A stretch of DNA of 6,062 bases, taken from NCBI GenBank assembly GCA_017416635.1, contig JAFQBQ010000216.1:1-6062 (forward strand), in the 5' to 3' direction. Both the position numbers and the translations under genes were made by a program. Source of the stretch: Alphaproteobacteria bacterium (lineage in GTDB: Bacteria; Pseudomonadota; Alphaproteobacteria; UBA3830). The notes beneath the pieces were generated by a model, which made no database searches, was not told the DNA's origin, and saw nothing but the letters and a program-made list of their open reading frames with translations. Positions 1 to 5,501 of this stretch are shown one piece after another. Position 1 is the first letter of the stretch; every line of letters begins with the position of its first letter.

Positions 1-452
1 AAAAATTCAGGAGTTTCAAGTAGCACGCAAGCCAACCCGAGCTTTTGTTTCATTCCTCCAGATAAAGCTCCCGCAAGGCGTTTTTGAAATTTTTTCAAAC
101 TTGTGAATTCCAGCAATTTTTCAAATTCATGCGGGACATTTTTTAAATCAGCATATAGTCTCAAATTTTCAATGACTGTTAAATCTTCGTACAAACCGAA
201 CTTTTGTGGCATGTATCCGATTTTTTTATTTAATTCAGATTTATTTGTTGCCGGATCCAATCCATTTACCAAAATTTTTCCGGATTCCGCAATGAGCATT
301 CCGATAATCAATCTTATTAGTGTAGTTTTTCCCGAGCCGTCTGCGCCGATAAGTCCCGTAATTTTTCCACTTTCAATATTTAATGATAAATCATCGATCG
401 CAGTTATGTTTGCGAATTTTTTTGTGACATGAGAAATTTCAACGGTATTCAT
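1..452 (-). CDS. ybhF: YbhF-type ABC transporter ATP-binding protein (N-terminal part, cut by window edge)
   Basis: This is the ATPase subunit of a multidrug-type ABC exporter that works at the cytoplasmic face of the inner membrane. The 150 visible residues hold the Walker A loop GADGSGKTT (36-44), a Q-loop in GYMPQKFGLYEDLT (79-92) and the ABC signature LSGGM followed by KQKLGLAC (130-142). Walker B and the H-loop lie beyond the left edge. The Q-loop and signature stretches, including LLEFTSL (113-119), match what I remember of the first ATPase domain of E. coli YbhF. That protein has two fused ATPase domains, and whether this one does cannot be seen. The ATG at 450-452 is chosen because it lies 15 nt after the adaptor stop codon, has a weak GATGGA ribosome site 6 nt upstream, and no earlier in-frame ATG exists after that stop. 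It is probably translated from the adaptor transcript. Permease genes (ybhS/ybhR-like) would be expected further left. The family is certain and the YbhF assignment is strong. Confidence 0.93.
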   Translation of the reverse strand, partial: MNTVEISHVTKKFANITAIDDLSLNIESGKITGLIGADGSGKTTLIRLIIGMLIAESGKILVNGLDPATNKSELNKKIGYMPQKFGLYEDLTVIENLRLYADLKNVPHEFEKLLEFTSLKKFQKRLAGALSGGMKQKLGLACVLLETPEF

Positions 453-467
453 CGACAGTCCATCATT

Positions 468-1310
468 TTACAACGATTTCAGATCGATTTTTATCGTCGT
501 CGGCATTCCTTGACGCAAAAATTCATCGGTGTTATCGATATAAACTCGAATTTTGTAGACCAAGTTTGCACGCTGATCTATAGATTGCACCGTTTTCGGA
601 GTGAATTCGGCAACAGGCGAAATATATCCAATTTTTCCGACATATTCACGCAATCTTCCAGTTTGTGGATCTGTTGTATCAGTAAAAACTTTTACTTTCA
701 TTCCATATTTTATATTTCCGAGATTTGGCTCACTGACGTACGCGCGTACCCACATCGGTTTGTTTTTGCAAATCGTATAAATTCCTTGACCTGCAGCAAC
801 TATCGCCCCCGGCTCCTGAATCCTCGTTGTTACAATTCCGTCGTTTGGAGCATAAATTTTTGTGTATCCTAACTGATTTTCAGCTAATTTTTCCGAAGCA
901 ATTGCCGCTTGATGCTCTGCTTCCGCCTTATCTTTATTCCTCAATAAAATATCAAGATCCTGCTGAGCTAAAACATTCTGTCGGCACAACGGAGCATTTT
1001 TATCATATTTCGCTTTTGCTTCCTTACTGACCGCTTCTGTTTGTTTTACGATTGCTGATGCTTTTTCTAGCGAATTTTTATAATCGTCGGATTCAAGTTC
1101 GGCGATGATTTCTCCTGCGCTGACAGAATCACCTTCTTCTTTGATCATACTGGAGATCTTTCCCGGAACTTGAAATCCCAACGTTACCTGCCTGATCTCA
1201 ATATTTCCGTGAAGAACGAGTTCATCCTTAATTTCGTTCGTTGCTAAAAGATAATAAGCTGAACCTGCGACAACAAATCCTATAAAAACAATCAGTGCTA
1301 ATTTCTTCAT
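468..1310 (-). CDS. ybhG: YbhG-type HlyD-family periplasmic adaptor of an ABC exporter
   Basis: This is a membrane fusion protein linking an inner-membrane ABC exporter to the periplasm. From the ATG at 1308-1310 it is 280 residues. An N-terminal anchor (MKKLALIVFIGFVVAGSAYYLL) is followed by a first beta-barrel/lipoyl half with GNIEIRQVTLGF and EGDSVSAGEIIAELES. A short coiled-coil hairpin of about 70 residues comes next, then the second lipoyl half YAPNDGIVTTRIQEPG. The C-terminal barrel has MWVRAYVSEPNLG, ISPVAEFTPKTVQ and LRQGMPTTI. These are YbhG hallmarks as I recall that family. E. coli YbhG is about 330 residues, and the shortfall is mostly in the hairpin. The frame stays open to a TTG at 1340, ten codons earlier. 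That TTG lies only about 5 nt from the predicted transcription start and has no ribosome site, so the ATG is preferred. The ATPase gene follows after 15 nt. The exported substrate is unknown; YbhFSR-type systems have been linked to drug and cation export. Confidence 0.93.
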   Translation of the reverse strand: MKKLALIVFIGFVVAGSAYYLLATNEIKDELVLHGNIEIRQVTLGFQVPGKISSMIKEEGDSVSAGEIIAELESDDYKNSLEKASAIVKQTEAVSKEAKAKYDKNAPLCRQNVLAQQDLDILLRNKDKAEAEHQAAIASEKLAENQLGYTKIYAPNDGIVTTRIQEPGAIVAAGQGIYTICKNKPMWVRAYVSEPNLGNIKYGMKVKVFTDTTDPQTGRLREYVGKIGYISPVAEFTPKTVQSIDQRANLVYKIRVYIDNTDEFLRQGMPTTIKIDLKSL

Positions 1311-1352
1311 CTTAATCTTCTTTTTATTAAATATTTTCAAAAACTAAAATAT

Positions 1353-1381
1353 ATTATATCATAAAAATTTAATCTTGTCGA
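1353..1381 (-). promoter_or_regulatory. Sigma70-like promoter of the adaptor/ATPase operon
   Basis: On the minus strand TCGACA (1381-1376, one mismatch to TTGACA) is followed by exactly 17 nt and a perfect TATAAT (1358-1353), with an extended -10 TGA just upstream. Transcription would start near 1346, giving a leader of about 35 nt before the ATG at 1310. This is the best promoter in the window. In AT-rich DNA isolated TATAAT matches are common, but the combination of both boxes, ideal spacing and TG extension is much less so. Confidence 0.75.
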
Positions 1382-1385
1382 GATT
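1371..1385. repeat. Inverted repeat on the -35 box, possible operator
   Basis: AATCT (1371-1375) and AGATT (1381-1385) are perfect inverted arms around TGTCG. The -35 hexamer of the adaptor promoter occupies the centre and the first base of the right arm. A repressor bound here would block RNA polymerase. In E. coli the ybhGFSR genes are controlled by the TetR-type regulator CecR (YbiH). No such regulator gene lies in this window, and five-base arms can arise by chance in AT-rich DNA. Confidence 0.3.
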
Positions 1386-1467
1386 GATTCCAAAAAAATT
1401 TTAATAAAAAAATCTTAAATTTAATCTGCAGTAATTTCTCAAAAACGGCAAATCACATACACACTTT

Positions 1468-1515
1468 AAATTGCTAGATGAAAATTTTCCGACCATCCAT
1501 TGATAAAAATTGCTA
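1468..1515. repeat. 9-nt direct repeat upstream of the symporter gene
   Basis: AAATTGCTA occurs at 1468-1476 and again at 1507-1515, 39 nt apart start to start. Each copy is closely followed by TAGAT or overlaps GAT (AAATTGCTAGAT versus AAATTGCTATTAGAT). A perfect palindrome GAAAATTTTC (1480-1489) lies between the copies. The position just upstream of the symporter start suggests possible regulator sites, but no known consensus is recognised. This is the main structure in the 1341-1569 intergenic stretch besides the leftward promoter. Confidence 0.35.
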
Positions 1516-1538
1516 TTAGATTTACCCTTCCCTCGAAT
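1510..1538 (+). promoter_or_regulatory. Weak candidate promoter for the symporter gene
   Basis: TTGCTA (1510-1515) and TCGAAT (1533-1538) are separated by 17 nt and each matches four of six consensus bases. A start near 1545 would leave a leader of about 25 nt that still contains the ribosome site at 1551-1557. The second copy of the AAATTGCTA direct repeat overlaps the -35 box. No better pair was seen in the gap, so the real promoter could be elsewhere or need an activator. Confidence 0.25.
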
Positions 1539-1550
1539 TTGTTAAAGTTG

Positions 1551-1557
1551 AAAGGAG
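1551..1557 (+). promoter_or_regulatory. Ribosome binding site of the symporter gene
   Basis: AAAGGAG lies 12 nt before the ATG at 1570-1572. The motif is strong but the spacing is longer than the usual 5-9 nt. No in-frame ATG, GTG or TTG at better spacing was noticed, so 1570 is kept as the start. Confidence 0.65.
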
Positions 1558-1569
1558 TTTTCGTAAACT

Positions 1570-2769
1570 ATGAGGAAGTTTATTTTAAATCCGTTGGTTC
1601 AGTTAATTTTCGCAATGATAATTTGTTCTTGTTGTTATTCTGCGCTGTCATCTGAATCCATCAGATTTTTCCTTACTATAAGTACAGGTTTACGGGAATT
1701 ACTTGTTTTCGTTTTACCTTTCTTACTTTTTAGTTTTATTGCTGTCGCTCTTTCTGCTATTCCGCGCGAGGGAATGCTTTTCGTTTTAGGACTAATGGTT
1801 ACAGTCTTAATTTCGAATTTTACCAATATTCTGCTTTCGGGAGCTGTCGGGTTCCTTATGCTTTCCGGAAGCCATTCGCGCGAACTGGTAGAAAGCGGAG
1901 TGACATTTGCACCATTCTTTGAGTTGCATTTGCCGGCTATTGCCAGTACTTCGTTTGCGCTTACAGCAGGAGTTGTTGTTGGATTCATAAATTCGCTCAG
2001 GCCGAATTATTATGTAACGCTGATTATAAAAACGTTACATGCTTGGGTTATGGCGTTCATGAAAAGATTTTTCGTGCCGCTGCTTCCGCTTTTCGTTTCG
2101 GGATTTTTACTGAAACTGTTTGCGGAGGGTCGTATGACCGGGTTCGTTTCGGAAAATTCGGGAACGTATATTAAAATGTTCGGATTTCTGTGGTGTTATT
2201 TGGGACTTTGGCTTGCTGTCGCTGCATCGTTCAAAAAAGATCGCATGGTCGAAATTTTTAAAAACGCGTTTCCGGCGATTGTTACAGCTTTCAGTACTAT
2301 GTCGAGTGCTGCGGCTCTGCCTCTTTCGTTGCAAGCTGCAGAAAAAAACACGAAAGATAAAGTGCTGGCCGATGCAGTTATGCCTTTGACGCTGAATTTT
2401 CATATGGTTGGAGACACAATTATTGTTCCAATTCTTGCTCTGATGGTTGCGTTGACATTTAATCATCCGTTGCCGTCGGTTCCAGAATTTTTAATGTTCG
2501 GAATTTTCTTCGTGCTTAATAAATTTGCCGGAGGCGGAGTTCCAAGCGGGACAATTATGGTAACGGTTCCAGTTTTGCAAAAGTATATGGGATTCGACGA
2601 TGCAATGATCGCGTTTACTATCGCACTTTATGGAGTGATCGATCCGATAGCGACATCGGGAAACGTCGCCGCGAATAATTTCTTCGTCGTGATTTTCCAA
2701 AAAATCAGAAGATTCGTAAAACGCTCCGCAGAAAAGGTGTGTCGCAAAGAAGAGCAAACAAGGCGATAA
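1570..2769 (+). CDS. Divergent dicarboxylate/amino acid:cation symporter (DAACS, SLC1 fold)
   Basis: This 399-residue inner-membrane protein (archaeal homologue GltPh is 417) has the hydrophobic pattern of the glutamate-transporter fold. The HP1 serine-rich loop is visible as TAFSTMSSAAALPLSLQAAEKN (split here as residues 239-248 and 249-260), which corresponds to SSSAATLP in the family. TM7 carries NFHMVGDT (276-283) where typical members have NMDGT. The HP2 tip is GGGVPSGT (321-328). TM8 reads DPIATSGNVAANN (358-370) where typical members have D..RT..NV.GD. The family arginine that holds the substrate side-chain carboxylate is therefore alanine (A361), and the sodium-site aspartate is asparagine (N369). 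Substrate and coupling ion may differ from glutamate/aspartate and sodium. The C-terminus is a basic cytoplasmic tail. It is transcribed alone, divergent from the adaptor operon and convergent with the channel gene. The fold assignment is firm and the substrate is unknown. Confidence 0.88.
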   Translation: MRKFILNPLVQLIFAMIICSCCYSALSSESIRFFLTISTGLRELLVFVLPFLLFSFIAVALSAIPREGMLFVLGLMVTVLISNFTNILLSGAVGFLMLSGSHSRELVESGVTFAPFFELHLPAIASTSFALTAGVVVGFINSLRPNYYVTLIIKTLHAWVMAFMKRFFVPLLPLFVSGFLLKLFAEGRMTGFVSENSGTYIKMFGFLWCYLGLWLAVAASFKKDRMVEIFKNAFPAIVTAFSTMSSAAALPLSLQAAEKNTKDKVLADAVMPLTLNFHMVGDTIIVPILALMVALTFNHPLPSVPEFLMFGIFFVLNKFAGGGVPSGTIMVTVPVLQKYMGFDDAMIAFTIALYGVIDPIATSGNVAANNFFVVIFQKIRRFVKRSAEKVCRKEEQTRR

Positions 2770-2780
2770 ATTAGTTTCAA

Positions 2781-2820
2781 AACATCGGGGCATTTCGTAT
2801 AATGCCTCGTGTTATTTTTT
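2781..2820. terminator. Shared stem-loop terminator between convergent genes
   Basis: The arm AACATCGGGGCATT (2781-2794) pairs with AATGCCTCGTGTT (2801-2813) around a 6-nt loop, with one bulged T and one G-U pair. On the plus strand it is followed by A and six T (2815-2820), a classic intrinsic terminator for the symporter gene. Read leftward for the channel gene, it is followed by four T (TTTTG), so it can act on both strands. The stop codon of the channel gene (2814-2812) lies at the edge of the stem, and the plus-strand T run lies inside its last codons. Confidence 0.82.
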
Positions 2821-4599
2821 CAACAACTTCATTTCTCCGGCGAAAGGAACCTTGATCCCTTCTTTCTGGAATTTTTTCAGTAAGCGGTCGTATATTTCGT
2901 AATTTAAAAGATGACCATCGATAGAAGGATCGGTTTTCAGCGTCCAATACAATCTAACGCCCTCTCTATCGGAAAGTTTTACGCCGTGGATCTTAACATC
3001 TTCGTATATAATGTCAGAAAACTTCGGATCTTGGCGAAGTTCTTCCACGACACATTGTAATAAATTAGATGCTTTTTCGATATCAGTATCCGGGGACAGT
3101 AACAAGTGCTCACTATGACAGAAGTATCCTCGAGAATGATTCGTAATCGACTTCACAATATCATATGGGATGATGTGCAAAGAACCGTCAGGTGCTCTTA
3201 TTGTTAAAACTCTTACAGAAATATTGGTGACGATTCCAGTTATATTATTAATCGTAACAAAGTCACCGACACAGAATTGATTTTCCAACAATAGTGTAAT
3301 ACCCTGCAAAAATCCTTTAATGATATCTTTCGCTGCGTTTCCTACGGCCAATCCGATCGCCGCTAACGCCGTAAACAACGGGAGTATATCTACGCCTAAC
3401 ATGGAAAGCACTGTACATAAAGAAATTCCAACAAGGAATACATTCACAATTATTGAAATTATCGGCATGAAAGTGACTAACCGTTCTTTGTGTCCGCTTT
3501 TCGCTTTTTCAATCATTGCAGATGAGAACTCTTTGAAAGCATTATATAAGGTCACTGTAGCGAATATTACTAACGCTGATTTCATCAGAGCATTGTCGAA
3601 AATATATTTTTCTACATGTATGCCGACGTACCAAAGTGAAACGACTACCGCCGTAAGGTACATGTAGACTGTTAAGACGTCGCAAATCCAAATTAAATTT
3701 TTGCGGCGGGACAATTCGGAGTTTCTAGCATTTTTTCCTGATTCTAAACTTTCCAGTTTTCTAATAACTCTATTAACGATGATGGCAGCGATCGATTGCA
3801 AAACAATCATAACTATTACGCAGGAAAAAATAATACATATGTTGTCGCACAATTCTTCAATTGGATTTGGCGTTTGCTGAGAAGCGGGAAGATGCGAAAA
3901 CAAAACGCTAGTCATTCCCAAAGCCAAAATATAAACGAATTTACTATTAACAAAATTAACCATATGCGCGCCTATGGAATATTCGGAAGTCCTTTCGATG
4001 ATGAAAAACTGAGAAATAATATTCCTTGCGAAATAAATTTCGGCTAAATAGTAAATAAGCATAACAGCAGAAGGTATGCCGACCAATGCATATATAGTCG
4101 CAGCTCGAGGAGAATAGGCCTGGATGTTTAATGTTGCGGCGATAATTAAGAAGGACACCGTTGTAATTCTGTGACATCTTGTACAGAAGCTATCCTCCAG
4201 TATTAGTCGAGTAAGCTTAGCTGAAAGTAGCTCAAAGTTTACTAACGTATAAACAAATACTGATATCGCAGAGAACATTGCAACAGGAAGTATGACTACA
4301 TTCGAAATAGGCAATCTAAACGACCAAGCAGATGTTAAATATGCAAGCACTTCAAGTCCAAATCCCGAGCAAAAGACAGCAGTGACTATTCCGAGAAACA
4401 ACATGATAATTTTATCAAATTTATTGTCTTTTACTTTTTTAATTCTTCGAAATTCTGTATCTATCAAAAACTTAGAAGTGAAATAAGGCAGTGCTAGCAC
4501 TGCACAAAGAAGCGCGTTCGAAACAATTATCGAATGAGAATTTTTGTTCGAGAGTATGAGGGAAATTGCTTCCCAAATTTGTTGAAAGAAATATTCCAA
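2812..4599 (-). CDS. MscS-superfamily mechanosensitive channel, YbiO-like, with long N-terminal membrane domain
   Basis: This is an inner-membrane channel that would open on membrane tension to release solutes during osmotic downshock. The protein has 595 residues. Roughly ten hydrophobic segments (about 23-45, 63-83, 99-120, 145-160, 167-189, 219-238, 251-275, 305-325, 338-355, 378-400) precede the pore helix. The pore helix is glycine/alanine-rich, with ALAAIGLAVGNAAKDIIKGF at 411-430. The beta domain follows (FCVGDFVTINNITGIV, 442-457; RAPDGSLHIIPYDIV, 468-482; N487 with SRGY), then the alpha/beta cytoplasmic domain to 595. LHIIPYD...SRG resembles the YbiO branch (HIIPW...RG) more than MscS itself (IPNG..). 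E. coli MscS has 286 residues and YbiO about 740, so this is a mid-sized member. A CTRCH motif (139-143) lies in an N-terminal loop. The start is TTG at 4599-4597, justified by the AGGGGG ribosome site. It is transcribed alone. Confidence 0.92.
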   Translation of the reverse strand: MEYFFQQIWEAISLILSNKNSHSIIVSNALLCAVLALPYFTSKFLIDTEFRRIKKVKDNKFDKIIMLFLGIVTAVFCSGFGLEVLAYLTSAWSFRLPISNVVILPVAMFSAISVFVYTLVNFELLSAKLTRLILEDSFCTRCHRITTVSFLIIAATLNIQAYSPRAATIYALVGIPSAVMLIYYLAEIYFARNIISQFFIIERTSEYSIGAHMVNFVNSKFVYILALGMTSVLFSHLPASQQTPNPIEELCDNICIIFSCVIVMIVLQSIAAIIVNRVIRKLESLESGKNARNSELSRRKNLIWICDVLTVYMYLTAVVVSLWYVGIHVEKYIFDNALMKSALVIFATVTLYNAFKEFSSAMIEKAKSGHKERLVTFMPIISIIVNVFLVGISLCTVLSMLGVDILPLFTALAAIGLAVGNAAKDIIKGFLQGITLLLENQFCVGDFVTINNITGIVTNISVRVLTIRAPDGSLHIIPYDIVKSITNHSRGYFCHSEHLLLSPDTDIEKASNLLQCVVEELRQDPKFSDIIYEDVKIHGVKLSDREGVRLYWTLKTDPSIDGHLLNYEIYDRLLKKFQKEGIKVPFAGEMKLLKK

Positions 4600-4605
4600 A
4601 ATTTT

Positions 4606-4611
4606 CCCCCT
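4606..4611 (-). promoter_or_regulatory. Ribosome binding site that fixes the TTG start of the channel gene
   Basis: Minus-strand AGGGGG lies 6 nt before the TTG at 4599-4597. The only nearby upstream in-frame ATG (4617-4615) runs into TAG after one codon. TTG is therefore the most likely initiation codon. Confidence 0.7.
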
Positions 4612-4664
4612 ACAACATAAAACCGATCTATTCTACAATACATGATACGATAAATATATTAACT

Positions 4665-4670
4665 AAAGGT
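4665..4670 (+). promoter_or_regulatory. Ribosome binding site that fixes the TTG start of comF
   Basis: AAAGGT lies 7 nt before the TTG at 4678-4680. An in-frame TAA at 4660-4662 rules out an earlier ATG, so comF almost certainly begins with TTG. Confidence 0.7.
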
Positions 4671-4677
4671 AAATATT

Positions 4678-5418
4678 TTGAGTATTATTGCCGATATTAA
4701 AAATTACATAAAAAATTTAGTGTTTCCGGTTACGTGCGTTTGCTGTCATGAATTCACTGATCATGAGGGCTTATGTAATAGGTGTTGGTCTAAGATCAAA
4801 TGGATTTCACATCCTCATTGCGATGTTTGCGGAACCCCATTGCAGCTAGGTGTTCAATTGTGCGAGGAATGTCGTCAGCAGAGGAATAAATATTTTTTCG
4901 ATAAGGCCGTTTCTGTTTTTTTATACGATGATTTTTCAAAAAGAATGATTCTTCGAATGAAAGACGAAGATGAAACTTATCTCGCGCCGATTTTATCAAT
5001 ATGGTTATTTAGAATTATTCAAGACTTCGTTAATGACATTGACTACATTATTCCTGTTCCGACAGATTTCTTCAGAAGAATGTCGCGCAAGTATAATCCG
5101 CCTGAATTATTGGCTCGTGAATTAAGTCAGCTAGCAAATATTGTATATGAACCGCGATTCTTGAAAAAGAAAACAACATTTGTCCGGCAAAAACAATTAA
5201 CCAGAAGAGAGCGGCTTAAAAATTTATCCGAAAGTTTTGCGATTGATGAAAAATTCGATGCTTTTTTGCAAGATAAACGAATTTTACTAATTGACGACGT
5301 TATAACTACGGGCGCAACAGCAAACGAATGTTCCAAGATTCTCAAAAAACACGGCGCAGCGAAGGTGTATGTTGCGACAGTCGCAAAAGTCATTCTCGGG
5401 AAAAAGCACTCCGATTAA
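4678..5418 (+). CDS. comF: ComF family phosphoribosyltransferase-like competence protein
   Basis: This 246-residue cytoplasmic protein belongs to the ComF/GntX family. In naturally transformable bacteria ComF is needed for uptake or handling of incoming single-stranded DNA; in others its role is unclear. The N-terminus has a double zinc ribbon with all eight cysteines: C20, C23, C33, C36 and C48, C51, C62, C65 (C22 is extra). The type I phosphoribosyltransferase domain follows with IIPVPTDFFRRM (124-135), RKYNPPELLARELS (137-150), the RQKQLTRRERLKNLSESF stretch (170-187) and the PRPP loop ILLIDDVITTGAT (202-214), including D206, D207, T210, T211 and G212. The length is typical of the family and the gene looks intact. 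The start is TTG, forced by an upstream stop and supported by AAAGGT. No other competence gene is in the window. It may be cotranscribed with the DUF2628 gene 83 nt downstream. Confidence 0.95.
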   Translation: MSIIADIKNYIKNLVFPVTCVCCHEFTDHEGLCNRCWSKIKWISHPHCDVCGTPLQLGVQLCEECRQQRNKYFFDKAVSVFLYDDFSKRMILRMKDEDETYLAPILSIWLFRIIQDFVNDIDYIIPVPTDFFRRMSRKYNPPELLARELSQLANIVYEPRFLKKKTTFVRQKQLTRRERLKNLSESFAIDEKFDAFLQDKRILLIDDVITTGATANECSKILKKHGAAKVYVATVAKVILGKKHSD

Positions 5419-5426
5419 ATTTGGAT

Positions 5427-5441
5427 ATTTTGTCACAAAAT
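5427..5441. repeat. Perfect 15-bp palindrome, possible operator
   Basis: ATTTTGT and ACAAAAT flank a single C in the gap after comF. The centre holds TTGTCA (5430-5435), one mismatch from a -35 box, so a bound dimeric regulator would overlap a possible promoter of the DUF2628 gene. The arms are mostly A/T and the 1-nt centre is too tight to fold as RNA, so it is not a terminator. It is not recognised as an FNR, CRP or Fur site. Confidence 0.4.
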
Positions 5442-5456
5442 TAACTAATATTTAAT
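5430..5456 (+). promoter_or_regulatory. Candidate promoter for the DUF2628 gene
   Basis: TTGTCA (5430-5435) and TTTAAT (5451-5456) each match five of six consensus bases, but the spacer is 15 nt, shorter than the optimum. A start near 5463 gives a leader of about 40 nt. No terminator separates comF from this gene: the nearby TAATATT/AATATTA inverted repeat (5446-5471) is all A/T and has no T run. Read-through from comF is equally possible. Confidence 0.3.
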
Positions 5457-5490
5457 TGATTGTTAATATTATGGATTGAGTGATTGAATC

Positions 5491-5495
5491 AAGGA
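5491..5495 (+). promoter_or_regulatory. Ribosome binding site of the DUF2628 gene
   Basis: AAGGA is placed 6 nt before the ATG at 5502-5504, an ideal spacing that supports this start. Confidence 0.7.
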
Positions 5496-5501
5496 TAGTG
5501 A

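Larger units (their letters stand above)
4600..4677. promoter_or_regulatory. Divergent control region of the channel gene and comF
   Basis: These 78 AT-rich bases must drive both genes. For the channel (minus strand) TAGAAT (4635-4630) is a plausible -10 box with a leader of about 24 nt, but its -35 is poor. For comF (plus strand) candidates are TACAAT (4634-4639) and TACGAT (4646-4651), the latter with an upstream TGA extension. Neither has a good -35. The channel and comF TACAAT candidate -10 boxes overlap, so the two genes may compete for polymerase. Exact boxes are uncertain. Confidence 0.4.

Noticed and set aside
103..872. Two plus-strand open frames of 109 and 147 codons
   Set aside because: They lie antisense to the ATPase and adaptor genes, which have clear family motifs. 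Their translations show no recognisable domain.
1478..1519. A 13-codon plus-strand frame (MKIFRPSIDKNCY) upstream of the symporter, considered as a leader peptide
   Set aside because: It has no ribosome site, no run of regulatory codons and no attenuator hairpin after it.
1635..1988. Minus-strand open frame of 117 codons inside the symporter gene
   Set aside because: It is antisense to a well-supported membrane protein, is very rich in Ser, Thr and Lys, and has no ribosome site or motif that I can see.
2107..2793. Two minus-strand frames opposite the end of the symporter gene
   Set aside because: They are shadows of the symporter frame, with unusual composition and no motif; the second also crosses the terminator hairpin.
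3320..4486. Several plus- and minus-strand frames of 64-115 codons inside the channel gene
   Set aside because: All overlap the MscS-type gene, whose pore and beta-domain motifs are unmistakable.
5446..5471. TAATATT/AATATTA inverted repeat as a comF terminator
   Set aside because: The stem is entirely A/T with a 12-nt loop and no T run follows, so it is unlikely to stop transcription.
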